A DNA stretch of 64,000 bases from Pseudomonadota bacterium (GCA_023387735.1 JAEWHP010000019.1:98062-162061), one strand, 5' to 3'; positions 18,664-27,530 are shown, counted from the first letter of the stretch. The notes: generated from the letters alone by a model not told the origin. A program made the numbers and translations.

Positions 18664-19626
18664 TCATGCCGCCTTGTAGGCGGGATTGACGAGATTGAGC
18701 GGCGGCTCGCCGCGCAGGATACGAAGCATTTCCTCGGCCGATCCGACCGCCATCGCGCGGCCGCTGGTGGCGGTGATCCCGGCGGTGTGCGGCGTCAGCA
18801 GCAGGTTCGGACAATCGAACAGCGCGTTGTCCGTCGGCAGCGGCTGCACGTCGAACACATCGAGCGCCGCGCCGCCGATCTTCCGCGATCGCAGCGCATC
18901 GACGAGGGCAGGCGTCTCGATCACCGCGCCGCGCGAGACGTTCACGAGCACGGCAGATTGCTTCATTCGCGCGATCAGCTCGCGGCTGACCATGCCGCGC
19001 GTCTCGTCGGTCAGCGCGCAGCAAACCGCGATCGCATCGCTGCGGGCGAACAGGTCCTGGAGCGAGACTTCTTCGATGCCGGAAGGCAGCGATCCCTTGC
19101 GGCGTGAGGTGCCGAGGACCTTCATCCCAAAACCGTCGCGTGCAATACCCGCGAGGTGGCGGCCGATGGTGCCGACGCCGAGGATGCCGAGTGTGGTTGT
19201 GCCAAGCTCGGTGAAGCCGTCCGCTGCCGGGCGCGCGGCATTCCAGCCCTTGCTGCGCAAGTCGCTGTCGAGGCGATAGAGCGGGCGGCGTAGATGCATC
19301 AGCGCGGACATCACATATTCGGCCACCGCGTTGGTGTTGCTTCCCGGCAAATTGGCCACCGCGATGCCGCGCGCGGTGGCAGCCGCAACCGGGATGAAGT
19401 CGAGCCCTACGCCGTGCCGGACCATGCCCTTCAGCCGCGGCGCATGGTCGACGATATCGTCGGGCAGCTTGGCGCGCACGATGATACCGTCGGCCTCCCT
19501 GGCCCATTCGCGCAGGGTCTGTGCCTGCGCGTCGGGCGGCACGATCATCCTGACATGCGGCGCGAGAATCGCTTCGCCGTCGGGATGCATCGCATTGGTC
19601 AACAGGACGGTGGGTTTATCAGGCAT
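18664..19626 (-). CDS. D-2-hydroxyacid dehydrogenase family protein
   Basis: A 320-residue NAD(P)-dependent dehydrogenase of the PdxB/SerA/GhrB type. The Rossmann motif is TLGILGVGTIGRHLAG; NVSRGAVIETPALVDALR and LTPHTAGITA carry the catalytic Arg and His regions. It reduces or oxidises a 2-keto/2-hydroxy acid in the cytosol. The start ATG 19626 overlaps the upstream FAH gene by 8 bp. Context suggests a step in sugar-acid breakdown, acting with the two enolase-superfamily enzymes. Confidence 0.9.
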   Translation of the reverse strand: MPDKPTVLLTNAMHPDGEAILAPHVRMIVPPDAQAQTLREWAREADGIIVRAKLPDDIVDHAPRLKGMVRHGVGLDFIPVAAATARGIAVANLPGSNTNAVAEYVMSALMHLRRPLYRLDSDLRSKGWNAARPAADGFTELGTTTLGILGVGTIGRHLAGIARDGFGMKVLGTSRRKGSLPSGIEEVSLQDLFARSDAIAVCCALTDETRGMVSRELIARMKQSAVLVNVSRGAVIETPALVDALRSRKIGGAALDVFDVQPLPTDNALFDCPNLLLTPHTAGITATSGRAMAVGSAEEMLRILRGEPPLNLVNPAYKAA

Positions 19627-20521
19627 GTGCAACGGGTCTTTCGATGATCGGATTGTGCAGGCGGCCGAGGCCCTCGACCTCGACTTCGACGGTCGAGCCG
19701 GGCTTGAGCCAGGCCGGCGGCTTGTGCAGGGCGGCCACGCCGGCCGGTGTGCCCGTCGCGATGATGTCGCCGGGCTCCAGCACCTGCAGCGTGGAAAGAT
19801 AGGCGACGAGATCGGCGACATCGAACAGCATGTTCCGCGTCGAGCCCGACTGCAGCGTGCGGCCGTCGACCTTCAGCGACACCGTGAGCGCGTGCGGGTC
19901 CGGCACCTCGTCGCGCGAGGCGAGGAAGGGGCCGAACGGCCCGAACGTCTCAAAGTTCTTGCCGCGGTTGAAATGGCCGTCGGCCTTGATCATCTCGCTG
20001 GCGCTGATGTCGTTGAAGCAGCCATAAGCCACGACGTGGTCGAGCGCGCGATCCTTGCTGACCTTCTCGGCGCGGGTGCCGATCACGGCGGCCAGTTCGG
20101 CCTCGTAGGTGACGCCGCCGATGCCGCCCGGCAACACGATCGGCGCTCCGTTCCCGATGATCGAGCGCGCCGCCTTCATGAAAAGTACCGGCTTGTCCGG
20201 CGGCGCCATGCCGCGCTCGGCCAGCGCATCGCGGTAGTTATGCGCGATGCCGAAGACCCGTCGCGGCTTCGGCAGCGGCGCCATCAGCTTCACAGCGTCG
20301 AGCGGAAGTTTTGCCTCTTCGGCCATGCCGTGCGCGCCGATGCGCACCACCGCGCCGGCAAGCCCGGCATCGATCAGGGCCAGCATCTGCGGCTTGGTGT
20401 CTCGCAGCGCCTCGCGCATCGAGGGATGCGCGAGATCGACGATCTGGTTCCCGCCGGAATCGTCCTGAAGCAGCACGCCGGCGCGGACATAATCCTTCGT
20501 ACTGAAGCTGACGAATTTCAT
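19619..20521 (-). CDS. Fumarylacetoacetate hydrolase family protein
   Basis: A 300-residue metal-dependent C-C hydrolase or decarboxylase-type enzyme. The FAH core starts at FGIAHNYRDALAE, with metal ligands in YEAELAAVIG and the conserved GDIIATGTPAGV. Homologues cleave 2,4-diketo acids to pyruvate plus a second acid at the end of several sugar-acid pathways. It overlaps the dehydrogenase gene by 8 bp and starts 17 bp after the stop of the enolase-superfamily gene before it. Confidence 0.9.
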   Translation of the reverse strand: MKFVSFSTKDYVRAGVLLQDDSGGNQIVDLAHPSMREALRDTKPQMLALIDAGLAGAVVRIGAHGMAEEAKLPLDAVKLMAPLPKPRRVFGIAHNYRDALAERGMAPPDKPVLFMKAARSIIGNGAPIVLPGGIGGVTYEAELAAVIGTRAEKVSKDRALDHVVAYGCFNDISASEMIKADGHFNRGKNFETFGPFGPFLASRDEVPDPHALTVSLKVDGRTLQSGSTRNMLFDVADLVAYLSTLQVLEPGDIIATGTPAGVAALHKPPAWLKPGSTVEVEVEGLGRLHNPIIERPVAHA

Positions 20522-20537
20522 GGCGGAGATGCCCGGT

Positions 20538-21677
20538 TCAGCTGACGCGGTAGCGGTCGATCACCTTGCGATCGATCTCGATGCCGAGGCCGGCGCCGGT
20601 CGGCACCGCGATCACGCCCTTGACCTGGTCGATCGGCGTGACGGCGAGGTGATCGCGGAACGGATTTTCCTCCTGCTCGAATTCCAGCATCGGCGGCATC
20701 GGAAACAGGCTCGGCGGCTGGTTCGGGATCGAGGCCAGGAAGTGAATGGTGGCGGCGAGACCTACCGCGGAACCCCACGCATGCGGCACGCATTCCACGC
20801 CGTGCGCCGAGGCCAGCGCCGCGATCTTCTTGCATTCGGTGATGCCGCCCGCGGCGCAGACGTCCGGCTGCACGATATCCATCGCCTTGCGCACGATGGC
20901 GTCGCGAAAGCCCCAGCGGGTGAATTCGTTCTCGCCGCCCGCCACCGCCATGTCGAGCGCCCGCGACACCTCGACATACCCGTCGATGTCCTCGGGCGAG
21001 ATCGGCTCCTCGAACCACTCGATATCGAGTTCTTCCAGCTTGCGGCCCAGCCGGATCGCTGCCGGAACGGTGAGGCAGTGATTGGCATCGACCATCAGCT
21101 TGACATCGGGGCCGATGGCGTCGCGCACCGCCTTGACGCGATCGAAGTCGCGCTTGATCGAGCCTAAGCCGATCTTCATCTTGATCGCCTTGAAGCCTTT
21201 GCGGACGTAGCCCGAGGCTTCCTCGACCGCCTCGTCGACCAGCCGGTCCATGTCGGTGAAATAGAGCCCGGTGGCGTAGGCATCGACCTCGGTGCGGAAC
21301 GCGCCGCCGATCAGCTTGTGAATCGGCTTGTTGCAGGCCTTGCCGATTATGTCCCACAGCGCGATGTCGATGCCGCTGATGGCGGCGATCGACATGCCCT
21401 TCGGGCCGTAATCCTTGATCCGGTTATAGAGATCCTCCCAGATCACCTCGACGTCGAACGGATCGCGGCCGATCACGCGCGGCGCCAGCTGGGTATCGAT
21501 GAAGGCTTTTGCCACCGCGGAGGGGCCGTAGCACTCGCCCCAGCCCGTGATGCCGTCATCGGTCTCGATCTCGACGAGACACGTGCCGCGGGTCTTGTAG
21601 AGCCAGCCGCGCGAGGAAGTGAACGGCCGTGCGACCGGGGCTGCAACGACGTGACAGGTGATTTTCTTGATGGGCAA
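20538..21677 (-). CDS. Mandelate racemase/muconate lactonizing enzyme family protein (first)
   Basis: A 379-residue enolase-superfamily enzyme. Key barrel motifs are KAIKMKIG (KxK base pair as in mandelate racemase), VDANHCLTV, WFEEPISPED, GGENEFTRWG, and HGVECVPHAWGS with the His of a His-Asp dyad. Both a Lys and a His base are therefore present, as in racemases and acid-sugar dehydratases. No ATG fits; TTG 21677 is chosen, with GAAGG 8 nt upstream. It differs clearly from the second copy in the same operon. Confidence 0.88.
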   Translation of the reverse strand: MPIKKITCHVVAAPVARPFTSSRGWLYKTRGTCLVEIETDDGITGWGECYGPSAVAKAFIDTQLAPRVIGRDPFDVEVIWEDLYNRIKDYGPKGMSIAAISGIDIALWDIIGKACNKPIHKLIGGAFRTEVDAYATGLYFTDMDRLVDEAVEEASGYVRKGFKAIKMKIGLGSIKRDFDRVKAVRDAIGPDVKLMVDANHCLTVPAAIRLGRKLEELDIEWFEEPISPEDIDGYVEVSRALDMAVAGGENEFTRWGFRDAIVRKAMDIVQPDVCAAGGITECKKIAALASAHGVECVPHAWGSAVGLAATIHFLASIPNQPPSLFPMPPMLEFEQEENPFRDHLAVTPIDQVKGVIAVPTGAGLGIEIDRKVIDRYRVS

Positions 21678-21730
21678 GCGCGTGGCCTTCTTTGTCTTGT
21701 GGTGGGATGAGAGAGCGGCGATGCCGCCGC

Positions 21731-22702
21731 TTATTCTTTCTGGTCCTTGAAGACCTGCGCGGCGACGGTGCCGAGCGCGCTGGCGACGCTGTCGATTTCC
21801 TTGGTCAGGGCATCGCCGGTGAGGTCGTCGACCAGAAACGCGTTCTTCTTGGAAAACTCCTTGAAGCGCGGATCCTGGATCGCCGCACGAAATGCCGAGA
21901 TCAGCTTGGTCCTGACGTCGGCGGGCAGGCCGGCGGGCGCGACCACATAGGCCATCTGCACGACAGGCCCGAACGGGAACACGTCGTAGCCCTTGTCCTT
22001 GAAGGTCGGCACATCGGGAAACATTTCCAGCCGCTCGTTGGCGAAGACGCCGATCGGCTTCAGCAGGCCTTCCTGGATCTGGCCCAGCGTTTCCGACGGC
22101 TTCAGCACGCCGGACGCGACGTGGCCGCCGAGCAAATCGGCGACCACCTTCGAGCCGCCGGTGTAGGGGACGTTGACGTAGTTGGTGCCGGCGGCGCGCG
22201 CGGTCATCGACGCAAAGATGTGGTTGAGGTTGTAATTGCCGGGCGTGCCGATCGTCACCTTGTCGGGATTGGCCTTCATCAGCTTGATGAAATCGTCGAG
22301 CGATTTCTGCTCGGCCTTGGCCGGTACCAGCAGCATCAACGGATCGGTCGAGACGCGGGCGATGTGGGTGAACTGCGCGTTGGTGAGCGGCGTCTTGCCC
22401 TGCGCAATGAGTGCCAGCGTCGAGCTGGTGCCCATGCCGATGGTGTAGCCGTCGGGCGCAGCCGTCGCGACCCGGCGCATGCCGATGGTGCCGGTGGCCC
22501 CGGCCACGTTCTCGATCACGAGCTTGATGCCGTGCTCGCGCAGGATCGGGTCCAGCGCCCGGATCGCCACGTCGTTCGAACCGCCGGCGTTCCAGGGCAC
22601 GATGAAGGTGACGTCCCGCGAGGGATAGGTTTGGGCGTGGGCGGCGGTAGCCTGGAACGCAGCCAGCGCGCAGGCGAGAATAATCGAGCTCATCTTGAGC
22701 AT
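21731..22702 (-). CDS. Bug-family TTT substrate-binding receptor (first)
   Basis: A 323-residue periplasmic receptor with a signal peptide ending AAHAQ at residue 24 and a mature start TYPSRDVTFIVPWNAGGSND. PDGYTIGMG and NVPYTGGSKVVADLLGGHV are family motifs. It is the first gene of the operon, just downstream of the palindromic operator, so it is probably the most strongly regulated. The two receptors in one operon differ, which may allow two ligands. Confidence 0.9.
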   Translation of the reverse strand: MLKMSSIILACALAAFQATAAHAQTYPSRDVTFIVPWNAGGSNDVAIRALDPILREHGIKLVIENVAGATGTIGMRRVATAAPDGYTIGMGTSSTLALIAQGKTPLTNAQFTHIARVSTDPLMLLVPAKAEQKSLDDFIKLMKANPDKVTIGTPGNYNLNHIFASMTARAAGTNYVNVPYTGGSKVVADLLGGHVASGVLKPSETLGQIQEGLLKPIGVFANERLEMFPDVPTFKDKGYDVFPFGPVVQMAYVVAPAGLPADVRTKLISAFRAAIQDPRFKEFSKKNAFLVDDLTGDALTKEIDSVASALGTVAAQVFKDQKE

Positions 22703-22723
22703 TGTTGTTTCCTCCCGTTTTGT

Positions 22724-22741
22724 TGTTTGTTATAACAAACA
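22724..22741. promoter_or_regulatory. Perfect 18-bp palindrome, likely GntR operator
   Basis: TGTTTGTTATAACAAACA reads identically on both strands. It lies between the divergent TTT receptor gene (22 bp from its start) and the GntR gene (72 bp from its start). FCD-type GntR regulators bind short palindromes of this TTGT-ACAA style, so it is the best candidate for operon repression and autoregulation. Confidence 0.75.
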
Positions 22742-22813
22742 TCGTGAAGCGGTCAATAGATCGTTAACCTTTGGAATTTGCGCCATGCCGCGCGCTGCGA
22801 TAGCGAGCGTCCG

Positions 22814-23509
22814 ATGACGACGGCACTGAAACGAATCGAACGCGAGCCGCTGTGGGATCTCGCGCACGCGCAGTTGCGCGATGCGCTGCTGGCCGGCCGC
22901 TTCGAGCCCGGCACGGTGCTGACATTGCGTGCGCTGGCAGAAAGTTTCGGCACGTCGATCACGCCGGTACGCGATGCCGTTACGCGCCTGGTGGCGCAGG
23001 GCGTGCTGCAGCAGGGACCGCGCAATTCGGCGATCGTGCCGAACCTGACGCGCAAGGAACTGGCTGATCTCACGGTGGTGCGCTGCGCCCTCGAAGGCCG
23101 CGCGGCGCGGGAAGCGGCGCTGCAGAAACATGACGCCGCGGCACTTCGCCAGCTCGAGGAGCGGCTCGCAAAAATGCAGTCGCTGATCCAGGCGCGAAAG
23201 CTGGAGAGCTATCTCGAGCATCACCGGAAATTCCATTTCGGGATCTACGCGATGTCCGGCATCCCGCTGATGGTCGAGACCATCGAGAACATGTGGCTGC
23301 GCTGCGGCCCGGTGCTGTCCTTCGTGATCCCCGAATACGTCGTGCTGCTGAAGGGCTGGGATCACCACACCGCCGCGCTGAAGGCGATCGTGGCCGGCGA
23401 TGCCGAGCGCGCCGAAGCCGAGATCGTCGCCGACATCACCGAAGCCGCGCACTACCTCGGCGGCCTTGCGGATGCGACCGGGCAATTGCGCCGGCCGGCG
23501 ATCAAGTAG
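22814..23509 (+). CDS. GntR-family regulator, FCD (FadR-like) subgroup
   Basis: A 231-residue regulator. The winged helix covers about 20-85, with LRALAESFGTSITPVRDAVTR as recognition segment, and the all-helical FCD ligand domain follows, with metal-site type residues in EHHRKFHFGIYAMSG and the final HHTAALKAI. Ligands of this class are often sugar acids or carboxylates, which agrees with the divergent operon. ATG 22814 is preferred over an in-frame ATG at 22778. The stop codon lies inside a dispersed repeat. Confidence 0.9.
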   Translation: MTTALKRIEREPLWDLAHAQLRDALLAGRFEPGTVLTLRALAESFGTSITPVRDAVTRLVAQGVLQQGPRNSAIVPNLTRKELADLTVVRCALEGRAAREAALQKHDAAALRQLEERLAKMQSLIQARKLESYLEHHRKFHFGIYAMSGIPLMVETIENMWLRCGPVLSFVIPEYVVLLKGWDHHTAALKAIVAGDAERAEAEIVADITEAAHYLGGLADATGQLRRPAIK

Positions 23510-23594
23510 GGTGGGTTAGCCGAAGGCGTAACCCACCGCCGGCCGAACGGCATCGCGAGAAATCGGTGGGTTACGCTGCGCTAACCCACCCTAC
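23506..23594. repeat. Dispersed palindromic repeat, family E
   Basis: Terminal arms GTAGGGTGGGTTAGC and GCTAACCCACCCTAC are perfectly complementary, and inner arms GTAACCCACC / GGTGGGTTAC form a second stem. The left arm supplies the stop codon of the GntR gene, so the element inserted at, or formed, the gene end. Confidence 0.8.
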
Positions 23595-23622
23595 GATCCC
23601 GACTACGCGGATACTGCTCATT

Positions 23623-23722
23623 CCTCATGGTGAGGAGGCGCGTAGCGCCGTCTCGAACCACGAGGCCCCGCTGGTGCCATTCATCCTTCGAGACGCCGCT
23701 TTCGCGGCTCCTCAGGATGAGG
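23623..23722. repeat. Dispersed palindromic repeat, family F
   Basis: The left hairpin CCTCATGGTGAGG and right CCTCAGGATGAGG flank inner elements GGCGCGTAGCGCC and GACGCCGCTTTCGCGGC. This type of repeat is immediately next to the family E element and before the cupin gene. Confidence 0.7.
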
Positions 23723-23762
23723 TCTGGCACTTTGGTGCGCTCGTAATGACGCGGATGGAGCT

Positions 23763-24095
23763 TCAATCCACAATGAACAGCTTCACACCCGTCTTCGTCG
23801 AAGACCGGTGCGCGGCATCGCCGAAATCCGACACCTGATAGCTCATGCCTGGCTTGAGCGTGAACCTGCGCCCATCGCGCAATTCGGTTTCGAGTTCGCC
23901 TTCAAGCACGTAGAGCACATGCCCGCGGTCGCACCAGTGATCGGCGAGATAGCCCGGCGAATACTCGACCATGCGCACGCGCAGGTCACCGATATCGAGC
24001 GTGCGCCACAGCGCGTCGCCGGTGACGCCGGGATGCGCCGTCGTCGGCATCCGGCTCCAGTCGGTGACGGTGAAGGGCAGGGTGGGGATTTTCAT
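23763..24095 (-). CDS. Small cupin protein (DHCW motif)
   Basis: A 110-residue single-domain cupin. The motif near ADHWCDRGHVLYVLEGELE shows metal-binding His and Cys/Asp positions, and GMSYQVSDFGDAAHR gives the second half. The DHCW-cupin group has no settled function. ATG 24095 begins the conserved part; the frame is open upstream but runs into a dispersed repeat. Confidence 0.8.
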   Translation of the reverse strand: MKIPTLPFTVTDWSRMPTTAHPGVTGDALWRTLDIGDLRVRMVEYSPGYLADHWCDRGHVLYVLEGELETELRDGRRFTLKPGMSYQVSDFGDAAHRSSTKTGVKLFIVD

Positions 24096-24118
24096 GCGGG
24101 TGTGTCCTTGAGGCCTGT

Positions 24119-24214
24119 CGTCATTCCGGGGCGATGCGAAGCATCGAACTACGGTGCGCAATTGCGCACCTGAGAATCTCGAGATTCCGGGTTCGCTTCG
24201 CGCCCCGGAATGAC
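24119..24214. repeat. Dispersed palindromic repeat, family A copy 2 (inverted, with insert)
   Basis: This is the reverse complement of the 4401-4477 repeat, except that a few bases of the centre are replaced by about 25 bp carrying its own perfect palindrome GGTGCGCAATTGCGCACC. Ends are again GTCATTCCGGGGCG and CGCCCCGGAATGAC. Confidence 0.8.
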
Positions 24215-24275
24215 GGTCATCTAATGCACCAGATGGTTTGCCGAACCCTGTCTGATCTTCCCCGTGGCATTCAAA

Positions 24276-24298
24276 TTAGGTTAATATTACTTACCTAA
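24276..24298. promoter_or_regulatory. Interrupted palindrome upstream of guaA
   Basis: TTAGGT and ACCTAA arms enclose an AT-rich spacer, 85 bp before the guaA start. It is in the only AT-rich stretch of the leader and could be an operator or part of a promoter. No known regulator is matched. Confidence 0.35.
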
Positions 24299-24383
24299 TC
24301 GCATTTGTCCATGCCTCACAAAGAATGTGGGCTGGCCGTTTCCCGCGGTTGCGAGGCTGGTCGGCGTCGCGTATCTGCTTGCC

Positions 24384-25982
24384 ATGACAGCAGCACAGAA
24401 AGCCCGCGAGTCGTCGGCGCCCTCGGTGGCCTCGGCGCATGACAAGATTCTGATCGTCGATTTCGGCAGTCAGGTGACGCAACTGATCGCGCGCCGGGTG
24501 CGCGAGGAGGGCGTCTATTCCGAGATCGTCCCGTTCCAGAAGGCCGAAGCCGCCTTCGACGAGATGAAGCCGAAAGCGGTGATCCTGTCCGGCGGCCCGG
24601 AATCAGTGCATGAAAAAGGCTCGCCCCGCGCCCCGCAGAAGATCTTCGATTCCGGCGTTCCCGTGCTCGGCATCTGCTACGGCCAGATGACCATGGCCGC
24701 CCAGCTCGGCGGCGAGGTCGAGGGCGGCCACCACCGCGAATTCGGTCGCGCCGATGTCGAGGTGAAAGCATCGAGCAACCTGTTCGAATCCACCTGGGCA
24801 ACGGGCGAGAAGCACCCGGTGTGGATGAGCCATGGCGATCGCATCACCAAGATGCCGCCGGGCTTCACGGTCGCCGGCGTCAGTGCGAATGCGCCGTTCG
24901 CGGTGATCCAGGACGAGAAGCGTAAATATTACGGCCTGATGTTCCACCCCGAAGTGGTGCACACGCCCGACGGCGCCAAACTGATCCGCAATTTCGTCCG
25001 CAAGGTCGCCGGCCTCACCGGCGACTGGACCATGCGCGCGTTTCGCGAAGAGGCGATCGAAAAGATCCGCGCCCAGGTAGGCAAGGGCAGGGTGATCTGC
25101 GGTCTTTCCGGCGGCGTCGATTCAGCTGTCGCCGCGGTGCTGATCCACGAGGCGATCGGCGACCAGCTCACATGCGTGTTCGTCGACCACGGCATGCTGC
25201 GGCTCGACGAAGCGAAGACCGTCGTCGACCTGTTCCGCGGGCACTACAACATCCCGCTGGTGCATGTGGACGCCTCGAAGCAGTTCCTCGGCGAACTCGA
25301 AGGCGTCACCGATCCCGAAAAGAAGCGCAAGACCATCGGCCGCCTGTTCATCGACGTGTTCGACGCGGAGGCGAAAAAGCTCGGCGGCGCGGACTTCCTC
25401 GCGCAAGGCACGCTCTATCCCGACGTGATCGAAAGCGTCTCCTTCACCGGCGGCCCTTCCGTGACGATCAAGTCGCACCACAATGTCGGCGGTCTCCCCG
25501 AACGCATGAACATGAAGCTGGTCGAACCGCTGCGCGAACTGTTCAAGGACGAGGTCCGCGTCTTGGGGCGCGAACTCGGCCTGCCCGAAATCTTCGTCGG
25601 CCGCCACCCATTCCCCGGCCCCGGCCTCGCCATCCGCTGCCCCGGCGACATCACGAAGGAAAAGCTCGACATCCTCCGCAACGCCGACGCGGTCTATATC
25701 GACCAGATCAGGAAGCACGGCCTCTACGACGAGATCTGGCAGGCCTTTGCGGTGCTGCTCCCGGTGAAGACCGTCGGCGTGATGGGCGACGGCAGAACCT
25801 ACGAATACGTCGTCGGCCTGCGCGCGGTGACTTCGACCGACGGCATGACGGCGGACTTCTACGCCTTCGACATGAAATTCCTCGGCGAGACCGCGACGCG
25901 GATCATCAACGAGGTGAAGGGGGTGAATAGGGTGGTGTACGATGTGACGAGCAAGCCGCCTGGGACGATTGAGTGGGAATAA
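24384..25982 (+). CDS. guaA: GMP synthase (glutamine-hydrolysing)
   Basis: Converts XMP to GMP with glutamine and ATP in the cytosol. The 532-residue protein has an N-terminal class I amidotransferase domain with LGICYGQ (Cys98) and FHPEVVHT as the His-Glu pair, an ATP pyrophosphatase domain with the P-loop SGGVDSAVAA, and the C-terminal dimerisation domain ending KPPGTIEWE. ATG 24384 starts MTAAQKARESSAP, which fits rhizobial GuaA. The 3' end of guaA is a known integration site for islands, and an integrase lies 291 bp downstream. Confidence 0.97.
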   Translation: MTAAQKARESSAPSVASAHDKILIVDFGSQVTQLIARRVREEGVYSEIVPFQKAEAAFDEMKPKAVILSGGPESVHEKGSPRAPQKIFDSGVPVLGICYGQMTMAAQLGGEVEGGHHREFGRADVEVKASSNLFESTWATGEKHPVWMSHGDRITKMPPGFTVAGVSANAPFAVIQDEKRKYYGLMFHPEVVHTPDGAKLIRNFVRKVAGLTGDWTMRAFREEAIEKIRAQVGKGRVICGLSGGVDSAVAAVLIHEAIGDQLTCVFVDHGMLRLDEAKTVVDLFRGHYNIPLVHVDASKQFLGELEGVTDPEKKRKTIGRLFIDVFDAEAKKLGGADFLAQGTLYPDVIESVSFTGGPSVTIKSHHNVGGLPERMNMKLVEPLRELFKDEVRVLGRELGLPEIFVGRHPFPGPGLAIRCPGDITKEKLDILRNADAVYIDQIRKHGLYDEIWQAFAVLLPVKTVGVMGDGRTYEYVVGLRAVTSTDGMTADFYAFDMKFLGETATRIINEVKGVNRVVYDVTSKPPGTIEWE

Positions 25983-26149
25983 TTCGGTGCTACTCGCAGC
26001 TATCCGGATTTGTCCAAAATTACGCTCTAACCCGCTGAACTTCAAAATAAATCCTGTCGACAGCTATCGTTGACTATTGGTGGGCCGTGCTCGCCTGTGT
26101 CGGACTGGCTGACGGCACCTTCATCCTTATTCCCAACCTGTTTTGATCG

Positions 26150-26188
26150 ATACCGTCAGCTCGAAATGAGCGGTGACGGTATTTTATT
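26150..26188 (+). terminator. Hairpin downstream of guaA
   Basis: ATACCGTCA-GCTC pairs with GAGCGGTGACGGTAT (2-nt bulge) and is followed by TTTTATTT-like sequence. It sits about 170 bp after guaA and 85 bp before the integrase start, so it could separate the two. Confidence 0.5.
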
Positions 26189-26273
26189 TGGTCTAACCAA
26201 CTGAAATAGCGTCCTTTTCTTGAAGTCGGGGCCCGAAATTGGCCTGACGGTATCGGGTAAGGAAGGTGATCAA

Positions 26274-27530
26274 ATGCTGACGGACGCGGCGCTTAAGCAT
26301 CTGAGACCAAAGGAAAAATCCTATAAGGTGACGGATCGGGACGGCATGTATGCGCTCGTGAGTACGAAGGGCTCGATCTCGTTCCGACTCGACTATCGGA
26401 TGAATGGGCGCCGAGAGACCGTCACCTTCGGAAAATATGGTCCGGCCGACTTGTCGCTTGCCCGAGCACGGGAGCTCTGCATCGATGCCAGGCGTGCCAT
26501 CAAGGAGGGGCGTTCTCCAGCTATTGAAAAGCAGCGCGCAAAACGACGCCTGATGGAAGCCAAAGCGTTTGGTGAGTTTGGTGAGAAGTGGCTCACCGCT
26601 GCTCTCATGGCTGACAGCACCCGCGCCATGCGGCGTTCAATCTTCGAGCGCGAATTACTGCCGCCATGGCGGAAGCGTTTACTTTCCGAAATTGCGCCGG
26701 ACGACTTGCGGAAGCATTGTGCCGCAATCGTCGAACGAGGTGCACCGGCAACTGCAATCCACGTCCGCGACATCGTCAAGCAGATCTATGCCTTTGCTGT
26801 CCTGCATGGCGAGAAGGTCGCGAATCCGGCTGACGAGGTCGGCCCATCCTCGATAGCGCATTTCGTGCCGCGTGACCGTTCACTCTCACCCACTGAAATC
26901 CGTATCATGCTCAAGCAGCTCGATCATGTGGCCACGCTGCCGACGATCCGGCTAGGAATACGGCTCTATCTTCTCACAATGGTGCGGAAGAGCGAACTGC
27001 AAGATGCGACCTGGGATGAGGTCGACTTCGAGAATTCTGTCTGGACGATCCCGAAGGAGCGGATGAAGCGGTCGAGGGCGCACAATGTGTACCTCTCGCG
27101 TCAGATGCTCGATATCTTCATTGCGCTGAAGACCTGCGCCGGCAACTCAAGATACGTGCTCCCCTCGCGCTATGACGCCGATAGTCCGATGTCGCGAGCC
27201 ACGTTCAATCGCATCACTGCTGCGGTCGTCCAGCGCGCCAAGAAGGAAGGGCTGCCCCTCGAACATTTTACGGTACACGATCTCAGGCGGACGGGATCAA
27301 CACTGCTCAACGAACTAGGGTTCAATAGCGACTGGATCGAAAAATGTTTGGCTCATGAAGACGGTCGCTCATCGCGCGGCGTCTATAACAAGGCGGAATA
27401 TGAGCCACAGCGGCGGCATATGCTGCAGGAATGGTCGAACATCGTCGATGCCTGGGTTGGAGGACAAAGATATGTGCCAGTTCTCACTCCGCCTTCGATG
27501 CCAATCGTTGAACTCGATCCTGCACTTTGA
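26274..27530 (+). CDS. Tyrosine recombinase/integrase, P4 type
   Basis: A 418-residue phage-type integrase. The N-terminal DUF4102 arm-binding domain begins MLTDAALKHLRPKEKSYK, followed by a SAM-like core-binding domain (about 95-190) and the catalytic domain. Catalytic residues are Arg in LTMVRKSELQ, HDLRRTGSTLL (HxxR), His in CLAHEDG, and the Tyr in SRGVYNKAEY. All are present, so it may be active. ATG 26274 has GGAAGG 7 nt upstream. Its 3' end overlaps the convergent alpA-like gene by 47 bp. Confidence 0.92.
   Translation: MLTDAALKHLRPKEKSYKVTDRDGMYALVSTKGSISFRLDYRMNGRRETVTFGKYGPADLSLARARELCIDARRAIKEGRSPAIEKQRAKRRLMEAKAFGEFGEKWLTAALMADSTRAMRRSIFERELLPPWRKRLLSEIAPDDLRKHCAAIVERGAPATAIHVRDIVKQIYAFAVLHGEKVANPADEVGPSSIAHFVPRDRSLSPTEIRIMLKQLDHVATLPTIRLGIRLYLLTMVRKSELQDATWDEVDFENSVWTIPKERMKRSRAHNVYLSRQMLDIFIALKTCAGNSRYVLPSRYDADSPMSRATFNRITAAVVQRAKKEGLPLEHFTVHDLRRTGSTLLNELGFNSDWIEKCLAHEDGRSSRGVYNKAEYEPQRRHMLQEWSNIVDAWVGGQRYVPVLTPPSMPIVELDPAL

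Noticed and set aside
25940..25985. guaA 3' end as left attachment site
   Set aside because: No second copy was found in the window, so the boundary cannot be shown from this sequence alone.
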